Source: DATJGR01 sp963812255 (GTDB taxonomy: Bacteria; Pseudomonadota; Gammaproteobacteria; Pseudomonadales; Azotimanducaceae). Taken from it: a stretch of 64,000 bases of DNA. The stretch is from assembly GCA_963812255.1 (NCBI GenBank), contig CAWEUM010000005.1:2232001-2296000 (forward strand). Reading direction: 5' to 3'. Position 1 is the stretch's first letter; the number at the start of each line of letters is the position of its first letter. Below are positions 44,084 to 52,421 of the stretch, piece by piece. Under the pieces are notes generated by a model. It searched no databases. It was not told the DNA's origin and saw nothing but the letters and a program-made list of their open reading frames with translations. A program made the position numbers and the translations under genes.

Positions 44084-44088
44084 GGTCA

Positions 44089-45978
44089 ATGTGTATGGCA
44101 GAGGACTCAGTAGAGATCCAGCAGCGGTTCGCAGTCGGCGACCTGACCGTGGATGCAGGCATGCATCGGGTGGCGATCGACCGCCGGGAGATCAAGCTGC
44201 CGAAGCTGTCATTCCAACTCCTCATGGCGCTGGTGCATGCCGCGCCTGACATGCTGACCACGGATCGCATCATCGAAATCGTGTGGTCCGGTCGCGTCGT
44301 AAGCAACGAGACCGTGACGCAGCGAGTGAAGCTGCTGCGGCAGGCGATCGGTGACGATGCAACGTCACCCAAGTACATCGGCGTGGTGCGTGGCGAGGGC
44401 TATCGCCTGCTCGTCGGGGTGCGACCGTTGCCGCGTGAACCCACATCGGATCTGGCCGGCGCGCCCTCACGGCGGGGGGTCATGGTTGGGCTGGGGATGG
44501 GCTTGTTGTTGGTGGTTGCCCTCGCGTGGTGGTGGGTGATGTCCGGTGGCGCGGGCGTTTTCAGCAGCCGCGACCCCGCCCCGCGGTTGGCGGTGCTGCC
44601 GTTCCTCAATCTCTCCACCGATGCCGACAACGATCCGTTCGTGGATGGACTCACAGAGGAGATCATCAGCGAACTGAGCCGCAGCCCCGAACTGCGCGTC
44701 GCGGGCCGCACGTCGAGTTTCGCCTTTAAGAATCGGAATCCCTCGTTTGCGGAACTGGGCGATGCGCTCAATGTCGACGAAGTGCTGGAAGGCAGCGTCC
44801 GGTGGGACGCCAACTCACTGCGCATTACAGTGCAGCTGATCTCCGCGGCCGATGGGTTCCATCTCTGGTCCGAGACTTATGTGCGCGAGCTGGACGATGT
44901 GTTCTCCGTGCAGCGGGACATCGCGCGGGACGTATCGAATGCGCTGCAGGTGGAGCTTGGTGTGTCGTCCGCGTCGAAGACCGGCACGACGAATGGGCGC
45001 GCATATGCGCACTTCTTGCGTGGCCAAGCGCTGTTCTGGAACCACACGCGTGAGATGAACGAGCGGGCCATCGGCGAGTACCTCGAGGCGCTGAAGTTGG
45101 ATTCGGGCTTCGTGCGCGCATGGATTGGATTGGGTTATGCCTATGGAGCGCGCTCGCGCGAGGTGGGTCGCACTGCCGCCGCGCTCGACGAGATGGAGCG
45201 GGCAGCGCAGCGTGCGTCCGAGCTGGCCCCTGATTTCTGGGAAGTGGCAGCGTTGATTGCCTGGGTTCAGATGTCGCGGCACTCGTTTCTCGACGCCGAG
45301 CGATCGATGGCGGTTGCCATCGAGATGCGCGCACGCGACGGCCCGATCACTGAGCATATCAACTGCCCCGTTGCGTGCTATTTCCAGCAAATCGGGCGCG
45401 TGTCGGATGCGCTTGCTGAGGCATTGGTGATGCAGCGGAGCGATCCCTTGTCGCCGTCTGCATCCGACGCCTGGACCTGGCTGTACCTGCTCGGTCGTCG
45501 CGACGAAGCGATCGATGCGTTCCGACAAGCCGAGGCCGTCGGGGCAACGCCGTTCTCCAAGCGACAGTTCCAGCAGTGGTTTGCGATGGAGAACCCGGAT
45601 CCTGCGGCGATGAACGAAGAGCTCATCGGTACACCACTCACCGGCAAGTGGGGGGATCCGGAACAGCTCCTGCCGTTGCTTGAACCGGCTGCCAATCCGC
45701 AGATACCGTTACGGCGTGGCGTTCGGGCGACGTTCGCGATGTTTGCGGCGATCCATGGTGACGATGCGCTCGCGCTGCGCCTGCTGCGCGCAGATTTCCT
45801 GCCGCCGGGGTTCGGGGCTTATTACCTGATGTGGCATCCGGCGTTACGGCGGGTACGCGCCTCCGACGGATTCGCGCAGTTCGTGACGGAGCTCGGCCTG
45901 GTGGAGGCTTGGCGGAAAACCGGGAACTGGGGCGACTTCTGCAGTCAAACCCCCGAAGGACGCGTGAGTTGTCGCTGA
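44089..45978 (+). CDS. CadC-like membrane regulator: winged helix, TM, TolB-like, TPR
   Basis: 629-residue one-component transmembrane regulator. An OmpR/CadC-type winged helix at about residues 10-105 (LPKLSFQLLMALVHAAPDMLTTDRIIEIVW ... VTQRVKLLRQAIGDD, pieces of the Trans_Reg_C domain), a membrane helix at about 132-155 (GLGMGLLLVVALAWWWVMSG), a TolB N-terminal-like domain (RLAVLPFLNLSTDADNDPFVDG and LRVAGRTSSFAFKNRN), then TPR-like helices to the end. This domain set is common in Nevskiales, Steroidobacterales and xanthomonads. It is divergent from the PD40 protein. ATG 44095 is an alternative start. Target genes and signal unknown. Confidence 0.8.
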   Translation: MCMAEDSVEIQQRFAVGDLTVDAGMHRVAIDRREIKLPKLSFQLLMALVHAAPDMLTTDRIIEIVWSGRVVSNETVTQRVKLLRQAIGDDATSPKYIGVVRGEGYRLLVGVRPLPREPTSDLAGAPSRRGVMVGLGMGLLLVVALAWWWVMSGGAGVFSSRDPAPRLAVLPFLNLSTDADNDPFVDGLTEEIISELSRSPELRVAGRTSSFAFKNRNPSFAELGDALNVDEVLEGSVRWDANSLRITVQLISAADGFHLWSETYVRELDDVFSVQRDIARDVSNALQVELGVSSASKTGTTNGRAYAHFLRGQALFWNHTREMNERAIGEYLEALKLDSGFVRAWIGLGYAYGARSREVGRTAAALDEMERAAQRASELAPDFWEVAALIAWVQMSRHSFLDAERSMAVAIEMRARDGPITEHINCPVACYFQQIGRVSDALAEALVMQRSDPLSPSASDAWTWLYLLGRRDEAIDAFRQAEAVGATPFSKRQFQQWFAMENPDPAAMNEELIGTPLTGKWGDPEQLLPLLEPAANPQIPLRRGVRATFAMFAAIHGDDALALRLLRADFLPPGFGAYYLMWHPALRRVRASDGFAQFVTELGLVEAWRKTGNWGDFCSQTPEGRVSCR

Positions 45979-46125
45979 ATGCGCGACGCAAACAATCCGC
46001 TGGTAGTCTTTGCAGCGGCGAAATACGCATACATGATGAACGCGAAGCTCGCGACGACGGTTTGTAGGGTGGCGTCGCGCGTCGAGTCGCGCGATGATCG
46101 CGGCGCCATGGACCACAAGACATGA
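45979..46125 (+). CDS. candidate small ORF between regulator and DUF gene
   Basis: A 48-codon ORF (begins MRDANNPLVVFAAAKYAY) whose ATG immediately follows the regulator stop (TGA-ATG) and whose TGA overlaps the next start as ATGA (46122-46125). The coupled geometry at both ends is suggestive; the peptide has a short hydrophobic part but no known motif. No Shine-Dalgarno is obvious, and the ORF is short enough to be chance. Confidence 0.3.
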   Translation: MRDANNPLVVFAAAKYAYMMNAKLATTVCRVASRVESRDDRGAMDHKT

Positions 46126-46619
46126 CTGACCGAACCGCATTCACGGACGAAGAGTGGACGGTGCTGCGGCTGACGCCGTTGTTCGTTGCGGTCGGCGTCG
46201 TCGCTGCGGATGCGTCGGGTCTGTTCTCGTCGATCCGAGAGGCGCTCGCCGGTTCGAACGAGATGACTGAGGCGCTCGCCGCGAATCGCGAGCTCGAGTT
46301 GTTTTCGGCCCTGATGGCCGAACCCCACCCCCCGGACCTGCCCGACGTCGATGCGTTGGTCGGCCGCGGCTCCAATGAATCGCAGATGCAGAACTTCAAA
46401 GCCGCCGCGCTCGCGAGAGTGGGCGCTGCCATCGCGTTGCTGAAGCGCGAGGCGTCTCCCGAGGAGGTCGATGCCTATCGTAGGTTGCTTTCCCGCGTCG
46501 CTGAGCGCGCGGCAAATGCATCGAAGGAGGGCGGCTTCCTCGGCTTCGGCGGCGTACGCGTCAGCGACAAAGAGCGCGCGTTCATTGAATTGGTGAACAA
46601 GGCGTCGGGCAACGATTGA
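46122..46619 (+). CDS. conserved hypothetical protein
   Basis: 165-residue soluble protein with several helices, no signal peptide or membrane span, and no motif I recognise. N-terminal EEWTVLRLTPLFVAVGVVAAD, a middle stretch of alternating charged helices, and a C-terminal GGFLGFGGVRVSDKERAFIELV, the look of a conserved family whose members I recall only as uncharacterised. The start codon overlaps a possible 48-codon ORF by 4 bp. It is head-on with the wall hydrolase gene (17-bp gap). Confidence 0.6.
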   Translation: MTDRTAFTDEEWTVLRLTPLFVAVGVVAADASGLFSSIREALAGSNEMTEALAANRELELFSALMAEPHPPDLPDVDALVGRGSNESQMQNFKAAALARVGAAIALLKREASPEEVDAYRRLLSRVAERAANASKEGGFLGFGGVRVSDKERAFIELVNKASGND

Positions 46620-46635
46620 ACGATTCGCGCGCCGG

Positions 46636-47271
46636 CTAACTCCCCGAGGGTTTGTAGAAAATGAAGTCGTCGATCTCCACGGTCTTGACGTAGGTCGTGG
46701 CCCAACTGGGCGTTACGCTGTTTTGGTGAAAATACGTCGCGCCATTGGTGCGGTCCGGTAGTTGTTGGTTGAGCGCCTTTCTGGCGATTTCCTTGGCGCT
46801 CGCGTAGGGCGTGTCCTCCCAGGCCTGATCCGAACGACCGTCGCACCACCAGGAAAACTGGCAGGCGCCCCGTTCGTTGCCCTGTTTGACGACGGCGCAA
46901 ACGGTGTTTGGAAAGCCATTGTGGCCGAGTCGATTCATGACGACATTCGCGACGGCTTCCATACTGGCCGGCGACTCGCCTCGTGCTTCCCAATAGATGG
47001 TGCGCGCGAGACAGGTCAAAGCGTCGTCCAACGGTTTTGCACCGGTCGGGTCGAGTGCCTGCGCTTCTGGCCGGGCGATGATTTCGGAGTTGGACGGCGC
47101 CGCGTCGTTGCCAGCGGCGACGTTTTGCTCGAGCGCCTCGGCCTTCTCAACGGTCGCCTTCGGCGCTGCACTGGATGAGGGTTGCCGAGCGTCGGCGTCC
47201 TGGCGCTGGCAGCCGGCAAGCACAACGACCATGCAGTACAAAGCCGCGATCGCAATCAAAGTCTTCTGCAC
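46636..47271 (-). CDS. SleB-type cell wall hydrolase lipoprotein
   Basis: Hydrolase_2 (SleB/CwlJ) family lytic enzyme, 211 residues from GTG 47271. I prefer this start because it gives a lipoprotein signal with the lipobox VLAGC (about residues 17-21) after QKTLIAIAALYCMVV; the ATG at 47334 would add a non-hydrophobic 21-residue leader. The catalytic domain shows LARTIYWEARGE with the catalytic Glu, EAVANVVMNR, NTVCAVVKQG and CQFSWWCDG. Likely anchored in the outer or inner membrane and acting on peptidoglycan. Just downstream of it lies the lysozyme-inhibitor gene on the same strand. Confidence 0.85.
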   Translation of the reverse strand: MQKTLIAIAALYCMVVVLAGCQRQDADARQPSSSAAPKATVEKAEALEQNVAAGNDAAPSNSEIIARPEAQALDPTGAKPLDDALTCLARTIYWEARGESPASMEAVANVVMNRLGHNGFPNTVCAVVKQGNERGACQFSWWCDGRSDQAWEDTPYASAKEIARKALNQQLPDRTNGATYFHQNSVTPSWATTYVKTVEIDDFIFYKPSGS

Positions 47272-47386
47272 GCCACGCTGCTCGCTACGATTCCATAGGG
47301 AGCATGGCAGGTGGTTGCGCGTGCGACCGTTCATGGGTTCACATCGCGGAGTATGCCCGTGCGGCGCGGGTGACGCTGGGCCGGGT

Positions 47387-48010
47387 TCAACGGCGGACAG
47401 TGCAGCTCATCTTCGGTGCGCCATATCCCCAAACGATAGCGGCAACTCCCTGATGCTCCCAGAAGGATTCGTTGCGGCCCTGGTACCGCGTACCGCTGCC
47501 GCTCGGTTGCAGGTACATCAGCGATGTCGAATCGCCGCGCTCTGCGATCAAGGTCGGCGGATCGGTGGTGAAGAACGTCACGATCACCTCGTTGCGCCGA
47601 TCGTTGTCGCACGAATACGTTACTGGCCCTTTGCTCGCTACCAGGCGGTAACGTGCCTGCAGTTCGGCGATACGATGCAGGTACTCATCTTTCACACAGG
47701 TGCTCGCCGATTCGCTCTTCCAGCACTCATTGCGACCCTTGATCCAACCGCGCTGCTCCGCCTTCAGCGTCGGCGGATGTTCGTTCACGGCGATTGCTTT
47801 GGCCTTGGCGTAGACATCGGCAAGGTTGCGATCGAGCGCGGCGAGCGCGGGGTCGCCGCAGATGATTTGCTCGATGCTGCCATCCTTGACGTCGTCGCAT
47901 GCGAACGATGGTCCGTCGGTATTCGCCGCGCCGCCGTCCATCGCGCCGGCCGCGACGCCGAACGCGAACGACAACACGAACGACAACAATAGGCAGATGA
48001 GTTTTTTCAC
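47387..48010 (-). CDS. LprI-MliC fusion: periplasmic c-type lysozyme inhibitor
   Basis: 207-residue exported protein with two lysozyme-inhibitor-type domains. A signal peptide (LICLLLSFVLSFAFGVAAGA) is followed by an LprI/DUF1311 domain (about 37-115, FACDDVKDGSIEQIICGDPALAALD with its Cys residues) and a C-terminal MliC/PliC domain (VTYSCDNDRRNEVIV ... AAIVWGYGAPKMSC) with the two conserved Cys. The known MliC role is blocking c-type lysozyme. The upstream end is near the acyl-CoA dehydrogenase end. It lies next to the SleB hydrolase, so the pair may balance wall cleavage and protection; that is speculative. Confidence 0.85.
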   Translation of the reverse strand: MKKLICLLLSFVLSFAFGVAAGAMDGGAANTDGPSFACDDVKDGSIEQIICGDPALAALDRNLADVYAKAKAIAVNEHPPTLKAEQRGWIKGRNECWKSESASTCVKDEYLHRIAELQARYRLVASKGPVTYSCDNDRRNEVIVTFFTTDPPTLIAERGDSTSLMYLQPSGSGTRYQGRNESFWEHQGVAAIVWGYGAPKMSCTVRR

Positions 48011-48083
48011 GATCGCCTACCTCGCCAGTCGGTGATTTCGGTCCAGTAAGACGTGTGTGTCTGCGCCGCCGCTCGGTAACCGT

Positions 48084-49397
48084 TCACGACAACTTCGCCG
48101 GTCCGTACAGCTGCGTAAAGTCGTTCTTTTTCGGGCCTGCATAGCCAAACAGATAGGCGCCCACTTTGCGCATCTGGATCTCTTCCGACCCCTCCGTGAT
48201 CCGATAACGCCGATGGTGCCGGTAGATGTGCTCGAAGGGTTTGTGCCGAGAATAACCCATCCCGCCGTGCACCTGCATGGCCTGGTCGGCCGCATCGCAA
48301 CACAACCGATTGCCGATGTAGTTGCACATCGAGACGCGGTCGGAGATCTGCCGTTCGACCTCCCGGTGCGGCATCTCGTCGATCGCCACCGCGGTTTCGC
48401 GAATGAGCAGCCGTAGCATCTGCGCCTGCGTGTACAGTTCGATCAATGGCCATTGAATTGCCTGGTTGTTCGATAGCGGCTTGCCGAACGGTTTGCGTTG
48501 CCGCGAATACGCAACGCTTTCGTTGATGCAGTACACCGCCGCACCCAGCGACGAGGCCGCCTGTCGAATGCGGTTCTGGTGCACGAAGCTCTGACCGATC
48601 GCGAGCCCGCCGCCGATTTCACCCCAATAGCTGTCTTCGGGAATCCACACGTTCGTCAGCGACACACGTGGATGGTCCGTCGGCATGTTGAACGTCCACA
48701 GATATTCTTCGACCTTCACGCCGGGCGAATCGGCAGGGACGATGAAGCAGGTGATGCCGCGCGCGTCGCCGTCGTTACCGCTCGTTCGCGTGAACGTCAT
48801 GATGTAGTTGGCGTGATGCATCCCGGTGGTCCACATCTTCTCGCCGTTGATCAGCCAGCCGGGCTTGCCCTCCTTCGTCTGTGGCACCGCGCGCGTTTCC
48901 ATGAACGTCGCATCGGAACCATGGTTCGGTTCGGTGAGCCCAAATCCAGTACGCAAGCGCCCGTTCATCACGTCGTCGCCGTAACGTTTGAACTGGTCCG
49001 GCGTCGCAAACTCCTCGAACATCACGATGAACGGGTTGTTGCCGACGATCGAGTGTTCCGTCTGCAAGTCATTGAACAGGCCCAAGCCCTTCGCAGCGAG
49101 GTGTTCACGAATCACCGCCATCCATAGATTCGATCCGCCCTTGCCGCCGTATTTCTTGGGCCACGCGAAACGCAGATGTCCAGCCTCGTCGGCTTTCTTG
49201 CGGGCTTCCCCGAGCAAGGCTTCCCACTCCGCACGCGGCAAGCCGTTGTTGTCCCAATCGGTCCGCGCGTGTTCGCGGCGGTGATCGAAGAAGCGGACGT
49301 TATCGTCGCGGTTCTGGATCGGCATGATCTCTTTCTCGATAAAGAGATCGAGTTCGTCGAGATAATCCTGCAGTTCTTTCGGAATTTTGAAATCCAT
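48084..49397 (-). CDS. acyl-CoA dehydrogenase family protein
   Basis: 437-residue FAD-dependent acyl-CoA dehydrogenase. Conserved blocks: FGLTEPNHGSDA, the FAD-binding TGMHHANYIMTF region, LAIGQSFVHQNRIRQAASSLGAA, and the C-terminal QVHGGMGYSRHKPFEHIYRHHRRYRITEGSEEIQ split over its usual two motifs. AAGGAA precedes the ATG. Substrate unknown; such enzymes in environmental proteobacteria act on medium-chain, branched or side-chain acyl-CoAs. Together with the MFE-2-like SDR it could belong to one beta-oxidation route, though the two genes are 5 kb apart. Confidence 0.92.
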   Translation of the reverse strand: MDFKIPKELQDYLDELDLFIEKEIMPIQNRDDNVRFFDHRREHARTDWDNNGLPRAEWEALLGEARKKADEAGHLRFAWPKKYGGKGGSNLWMAVIREHLAAKGLGLFNDLQTEHSIVGNNPFIVMFEEFATPDQFKRYGDDVMNGRLRTGFGLTEPNHGSDATFMETRAVPQTKEGKPGWLINGEKMWTTGMHHANYIMTFTRTSGNDGDARGITCFIVPADSPGVKVEEYLWTFNMPTDHPRVSLTNVWIPEDSYWGEIGGGLAIGQSFVHQNRIRQAASSLGAAVYCINESVAYSRQRKPFGKPLSNNQAIQWPLIELYTQAQMLRLLIRETAVAIDEMPHREVERQISDRVSMCNYIGNRLCCDAADQAMQVHGGMGYSRHKPFEHIYRHHRRYRITEGSEEIQMRKVGAYLFGYAGPKKNDFTQLYGPAKLS

Positions 49398-49730
49398 CGT
49401 CAGTATTCCTTTCTACCGGAGGTTAATGAAGCGGTTTCATGCATCATGGGTGCGAACGCGGGTCGATAGGCTCGGACCAGCTTCCGCTCTTTTTTCATTA
49501 CGATTGCTTCGACCGCGCGCCCGGGCATGTTCCACGACGCTGAGCGCGTGCTGTACACGACGTTGGGTGATCAGGATAACCAAAAGGGTATCAAGCCGGG
49601 ATGCCCTTTGCATTGGCGCGAAACATCGGACTCGGTTACTGTTGTCCGGGAGTGGCCGCATTCATCTCGGCGCGAGAGCCTTGTCGAGGCTGCGAGCCGA
49701 ACGCCTGACAGAGTAATTAAGGGGAATCCG
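49398..49730. other. 333-bp non-coding divergent region
   Basis: Between the acyl-CoA dehydrogenase (minus) and sulfatase (plus). It holds a palindrome GCCCGGGC around 49519-49526 and a T-run (CTCTTTTTTC) near 49490, but no convincing promoter, terminator or RNA gene. The in-frame extension of the sulfatase frame into it (from 49527) has no ribosome-binding site and is not likely to be translated. Confidence 0.5.
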
Positions 49731-52241
49731 ATGTGTTTTCGAAGCCGAGCAACTATCGCCGGAGTCGTGTTTTTCTTGGCGGCTTCCGCTGGAGCCGACG
49801 ATAAGATAGAGACGACGGGTGTCCCCGGTTCGCCGAGCGCCACCACCACGATCAGCGGCAAACAACTGCCTGCACCCGAGCCGAAGTTCGGTGGCGACAT
49901 CAAAGCGGACGCGCTTCAATCGAAACCCTGGTGGGCGCCGCGTATTGTGCCGCCGAAGCAGGCGCCCAACATCCTGCTCATCATGACCGACGACGCCGGG
50001 TTCGGCGTGCCGAGTACCTTCGGTGGCGTGATTCCGACGCCGACAATGGATCGCATCGCCAATAGCGGTCTGCGTTACAACAACATTCACTCCACCGCGT
50101 TGTGCTCGCCGACACGGGCCGCGCTGATGACCGGCCGCAATCATCACTCGGTCGGTTTTGGTGTGATCTCCGAGCAGTCCACGGGCTTCCCCGGCTACAA
50201 CAGCATCATCCCCGAAGACAAAGCCACCATCGGTCGGATTCTGCTGGATAACGGTTACGCGACCGGCTGGTTCGGGAAAGACCACAACACCCCTGCGTTT
50301 GCCGCGAGCCAGGCCGGCCCATTCAACCAATGGCCCACCGGCATGGGCTTCGAATATTTCTATGGCTTCATCGGCGGCGATGCGAACCAGTGGCAGCCGA
50401 ATCTGTTCCGCAACACCACGCAGATCTTTCCGTTCCGGGGCAAACCGGGCTGGAACCTGATCACCGGCATGGCCGACGACGCGATCGACTATCTCAATCG
50501 CATGAACCAGACGATGCCGAGCAAGCCGTTCTTCATCCAGTACGTACCGGGCGCCACACACGCGCCGCATCATCCGACGAAGGAATGGGTGGACAAGATC
50601 AGCGCGATGCACCTGTTCGACAAGGGGTACAACAAGCTGCGCGAGCAGATTTTCGAGAACGAGAAACGCCTCGGCGTGATCCCGAAGAACACCAAGCTCG
50701 AGCCCTGGCCCACCCAGATTCTGAAGAATTGGGACGATCTGACGCCGGTCGAGAAGAAGCTTTTCATCAAGCAGGTTGAAATCTTCGCCGCGTACGCTGC
50801 CTACGACGACCACGAGATCGGACGCGTCATTCAGGCCATCGACGACATGGGCAAGCTCGACAACACGCTGATCATTTATATTAATGGCGACAACGGTACC
50901 AGCGCCGAGGGCGGTCCGCTGGGCACGCCGAACGAGGTTGCGTTCTTCAACGGCGTCAACATGATGCCCGCCGAGGAACAGATGAAGTGGTATGACGTCT
51001 GGGGTACGGAGAAGACGTACAACCACATGTCCGCCGGCTGGTCGTGGGCGTTCGACACGCCATTCACGTGGTTCAAGCAGAACGCATCGAAGCTGGGCGG
51101 CATCCGGCAGAACATGGCGGTTTCATGGCCCGCCGGCATCCAGGACAAAGGTGCGCTGCGTGAGCAGTTCATACATGTCATCGACTTGGTGCCGACACTT
51201 CTCGAAGTGACCGGGATTGCCGCGCCCGAGACAGTAGACGGCATCAAGCAGGCGCCGATCGAAGGCACCAGCTTCGCGTACACGTTCGACAAGGCAAACG
51301 CCAAGGCGCCATCGCGTCACAAGATTCAATATTTCGAAATGATGGGCCAGTGGGCGCTGTACGACGACGGCTGGCTGCTCAGCACCAAGGTAAACCGCGC
51401 GCCGTGGGAAGCGTTCGGTGCCGCCAATCCCGACCCGCTCAACAACCAGGTGCTGCAACTGTATGACCTGAATACCGACTTCAGTCAGTCGCACGATATC
51501 GCTGCGGCTCATCCGGACAAGGTGAAGAAGCTAAAGGAAGAATTCATCGCCGAAGCCAGGAAATACGAGGTATTCCCGATGGATGCGTCAGTGGCAGCGC
51601 GGCTCGTTGCGCCGCGTCCGAACATCACCGCCGGCCGCACCGAATTCGTTTACACGCACCCGATGGTCGGTCTGCCGCAGGGTGATTCGCCTTCGCTTCT
51701 CAACAGCTCCTACACCATCAGCGCGGACATTGACGTGCCGGAAGGTGGTGCGAAAGGGATGATCCTGACATCGGGTGGCCGCTTCGCGGGCTACGGCTTC
51801 TATTTGCTCAACGACAAGCCGGTGTTCCTGTGGAACCTGATCGATCTGGAACGCATCAAGTGGCAGGGCGCGGATGCGCTCACGGCCGGCCGGCACGTTG
51901 TCGAGTTCGATTTCAAGTACGACGGTCTCGGGGTCGGCACGCTCGCATTCAACAGTATGAGCGGGTTGGCACGTCCCGGCACCGGCACACTCAAGGTAGA
52001 CGGCAAGGTGGTCGATACCAAGACGATGCCGAAGACATTGCCGATGATCCTGCAGTGGGACGAGAGTTTCGATATCGGTTCCGACACGCTCACCGGCGTG
52101 AACGATGCGGATTACAAGCCGCCATTCCCCTTCACGGGGACGCTGAACAAGCTCACGTTGACGGTGGATCGTCCGCAGCTGTCGCCCGCCGACATCGAGA
52201 AGTTGAAACAGGCAAACACCAACAACAAGGCCAGCGAATAG
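49731..52241 (+). CDS. formylglycine-type arylsulfatase, exported
   Basis: 836-residue sulfatase of the alkaline-phosphatase superfamily. Start ATG 49731 preceded by AAGGGGA and giving a signal peptide (ATIAGVVFFLAASAGADD). Active site: APNILLIMTDDAGFG with Asp87/Asp88 and Cys125 in CSPTRAALMTGRN, the C-x-P-[ST]-R motif whose Cys is turned into formylglycine; ATHAPHHPTKEW and YINGDNGTSAEGG supply further metal ligands. A C-terminal beta-rich extension of about 200 residues (FIAEARKYE onward) follows. No formylglycine-generating enzyme or anSME is in the window, so maturation must come from elsewhere. Substrate unknown. Confidence 0.92.
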   Translation: MCFRSRATIAGVVFFLAASAGADDKIETTGVPGSPSATTTISGKQLPAPEPKFGGDIKADALQSKPWWAPRIVPPKQAPNILLIMTDDAGFGVPSTFGGVIPTPTMDRIANSGLRYNNIHSTALCSPTRAALMTGRNHHSVGFGVISEQSTGFPGYNSIIPEDKATIGRILLDNGYATGWFGKDHNTPAFAASQAGPFNQWPTGMGFEYFYGFIGGDANQWQPNLFRNTTQIFPFRGKPGWNLITGMADDAIDYLNRMNQTMPSKPFFIQYVPGATHAPHHPTKEWVDKISAMHLFDKGYNKLREQIFENEKRLGVIPKNTKLEPWPTQILKNWDDLTPVEKKLFIKQVEIFAAYAAYDDHEIGRVIQAIDDMGKLDNTLIIYINGDNGTSAEGGPLGTPNEVAFFNGVNMMPAEEQMKWYDVWGTEKTYNHMSAGWSWAFDTPFTWFKQNASKLGGIRQNMAVSWPAGIQDKGALREQFIHVIDLVPTLLEVTGIAAPETVDGIKQAPIEGTSFAYTFDKANAKAPSRHKIQYFEMMGQWALYDDGWLLSTKVNRAPWEAFGAANPDPLNNQVLQLYDLNTDFSQSHDIAAAHPDKVKKLKEEFIAEARKYEVFPMDASVAARLVAPRPNITAGRTEFVYTHPMVGLPQGDSPSLLNSSYTISADIDVPEGGAKGMILTSGGRFAGYGFYLLNDKPVFLWNLIDLERIKWQGADALTAGRHVVEFDFKYDGLGVGTLAFNSMSGLARPGTGTLKVDGKVVDTKTMPKTLPMILQWDESFDIGSDTLTGVNDADYKPPFPFTGTLNKLTLTVDRPQLSPADIEKLKQANTNNKASE

Positions 52242-52421
52242 AACAACGCCTGTGAACGGGTAGTGGGCGGCGGGTGCCTCGTGCGCTGCCCGCGCGCAGG
52301 GCCTTCTGAGATACGATGTCGCGCGTGCCGCCTCAACCAATACGCGCGACCTGTCGACCTTGGCCGATGACGGGTGCATTCTTGTGGCGCAGTATCCAGT
52401 CCACCTAAGGGGAGCATTCAC

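Noticed and set aside
49662..51026. 454-residue minus-strand ORF
   Set aside because: Antisense to the arylsulfatase, no family resemblance.
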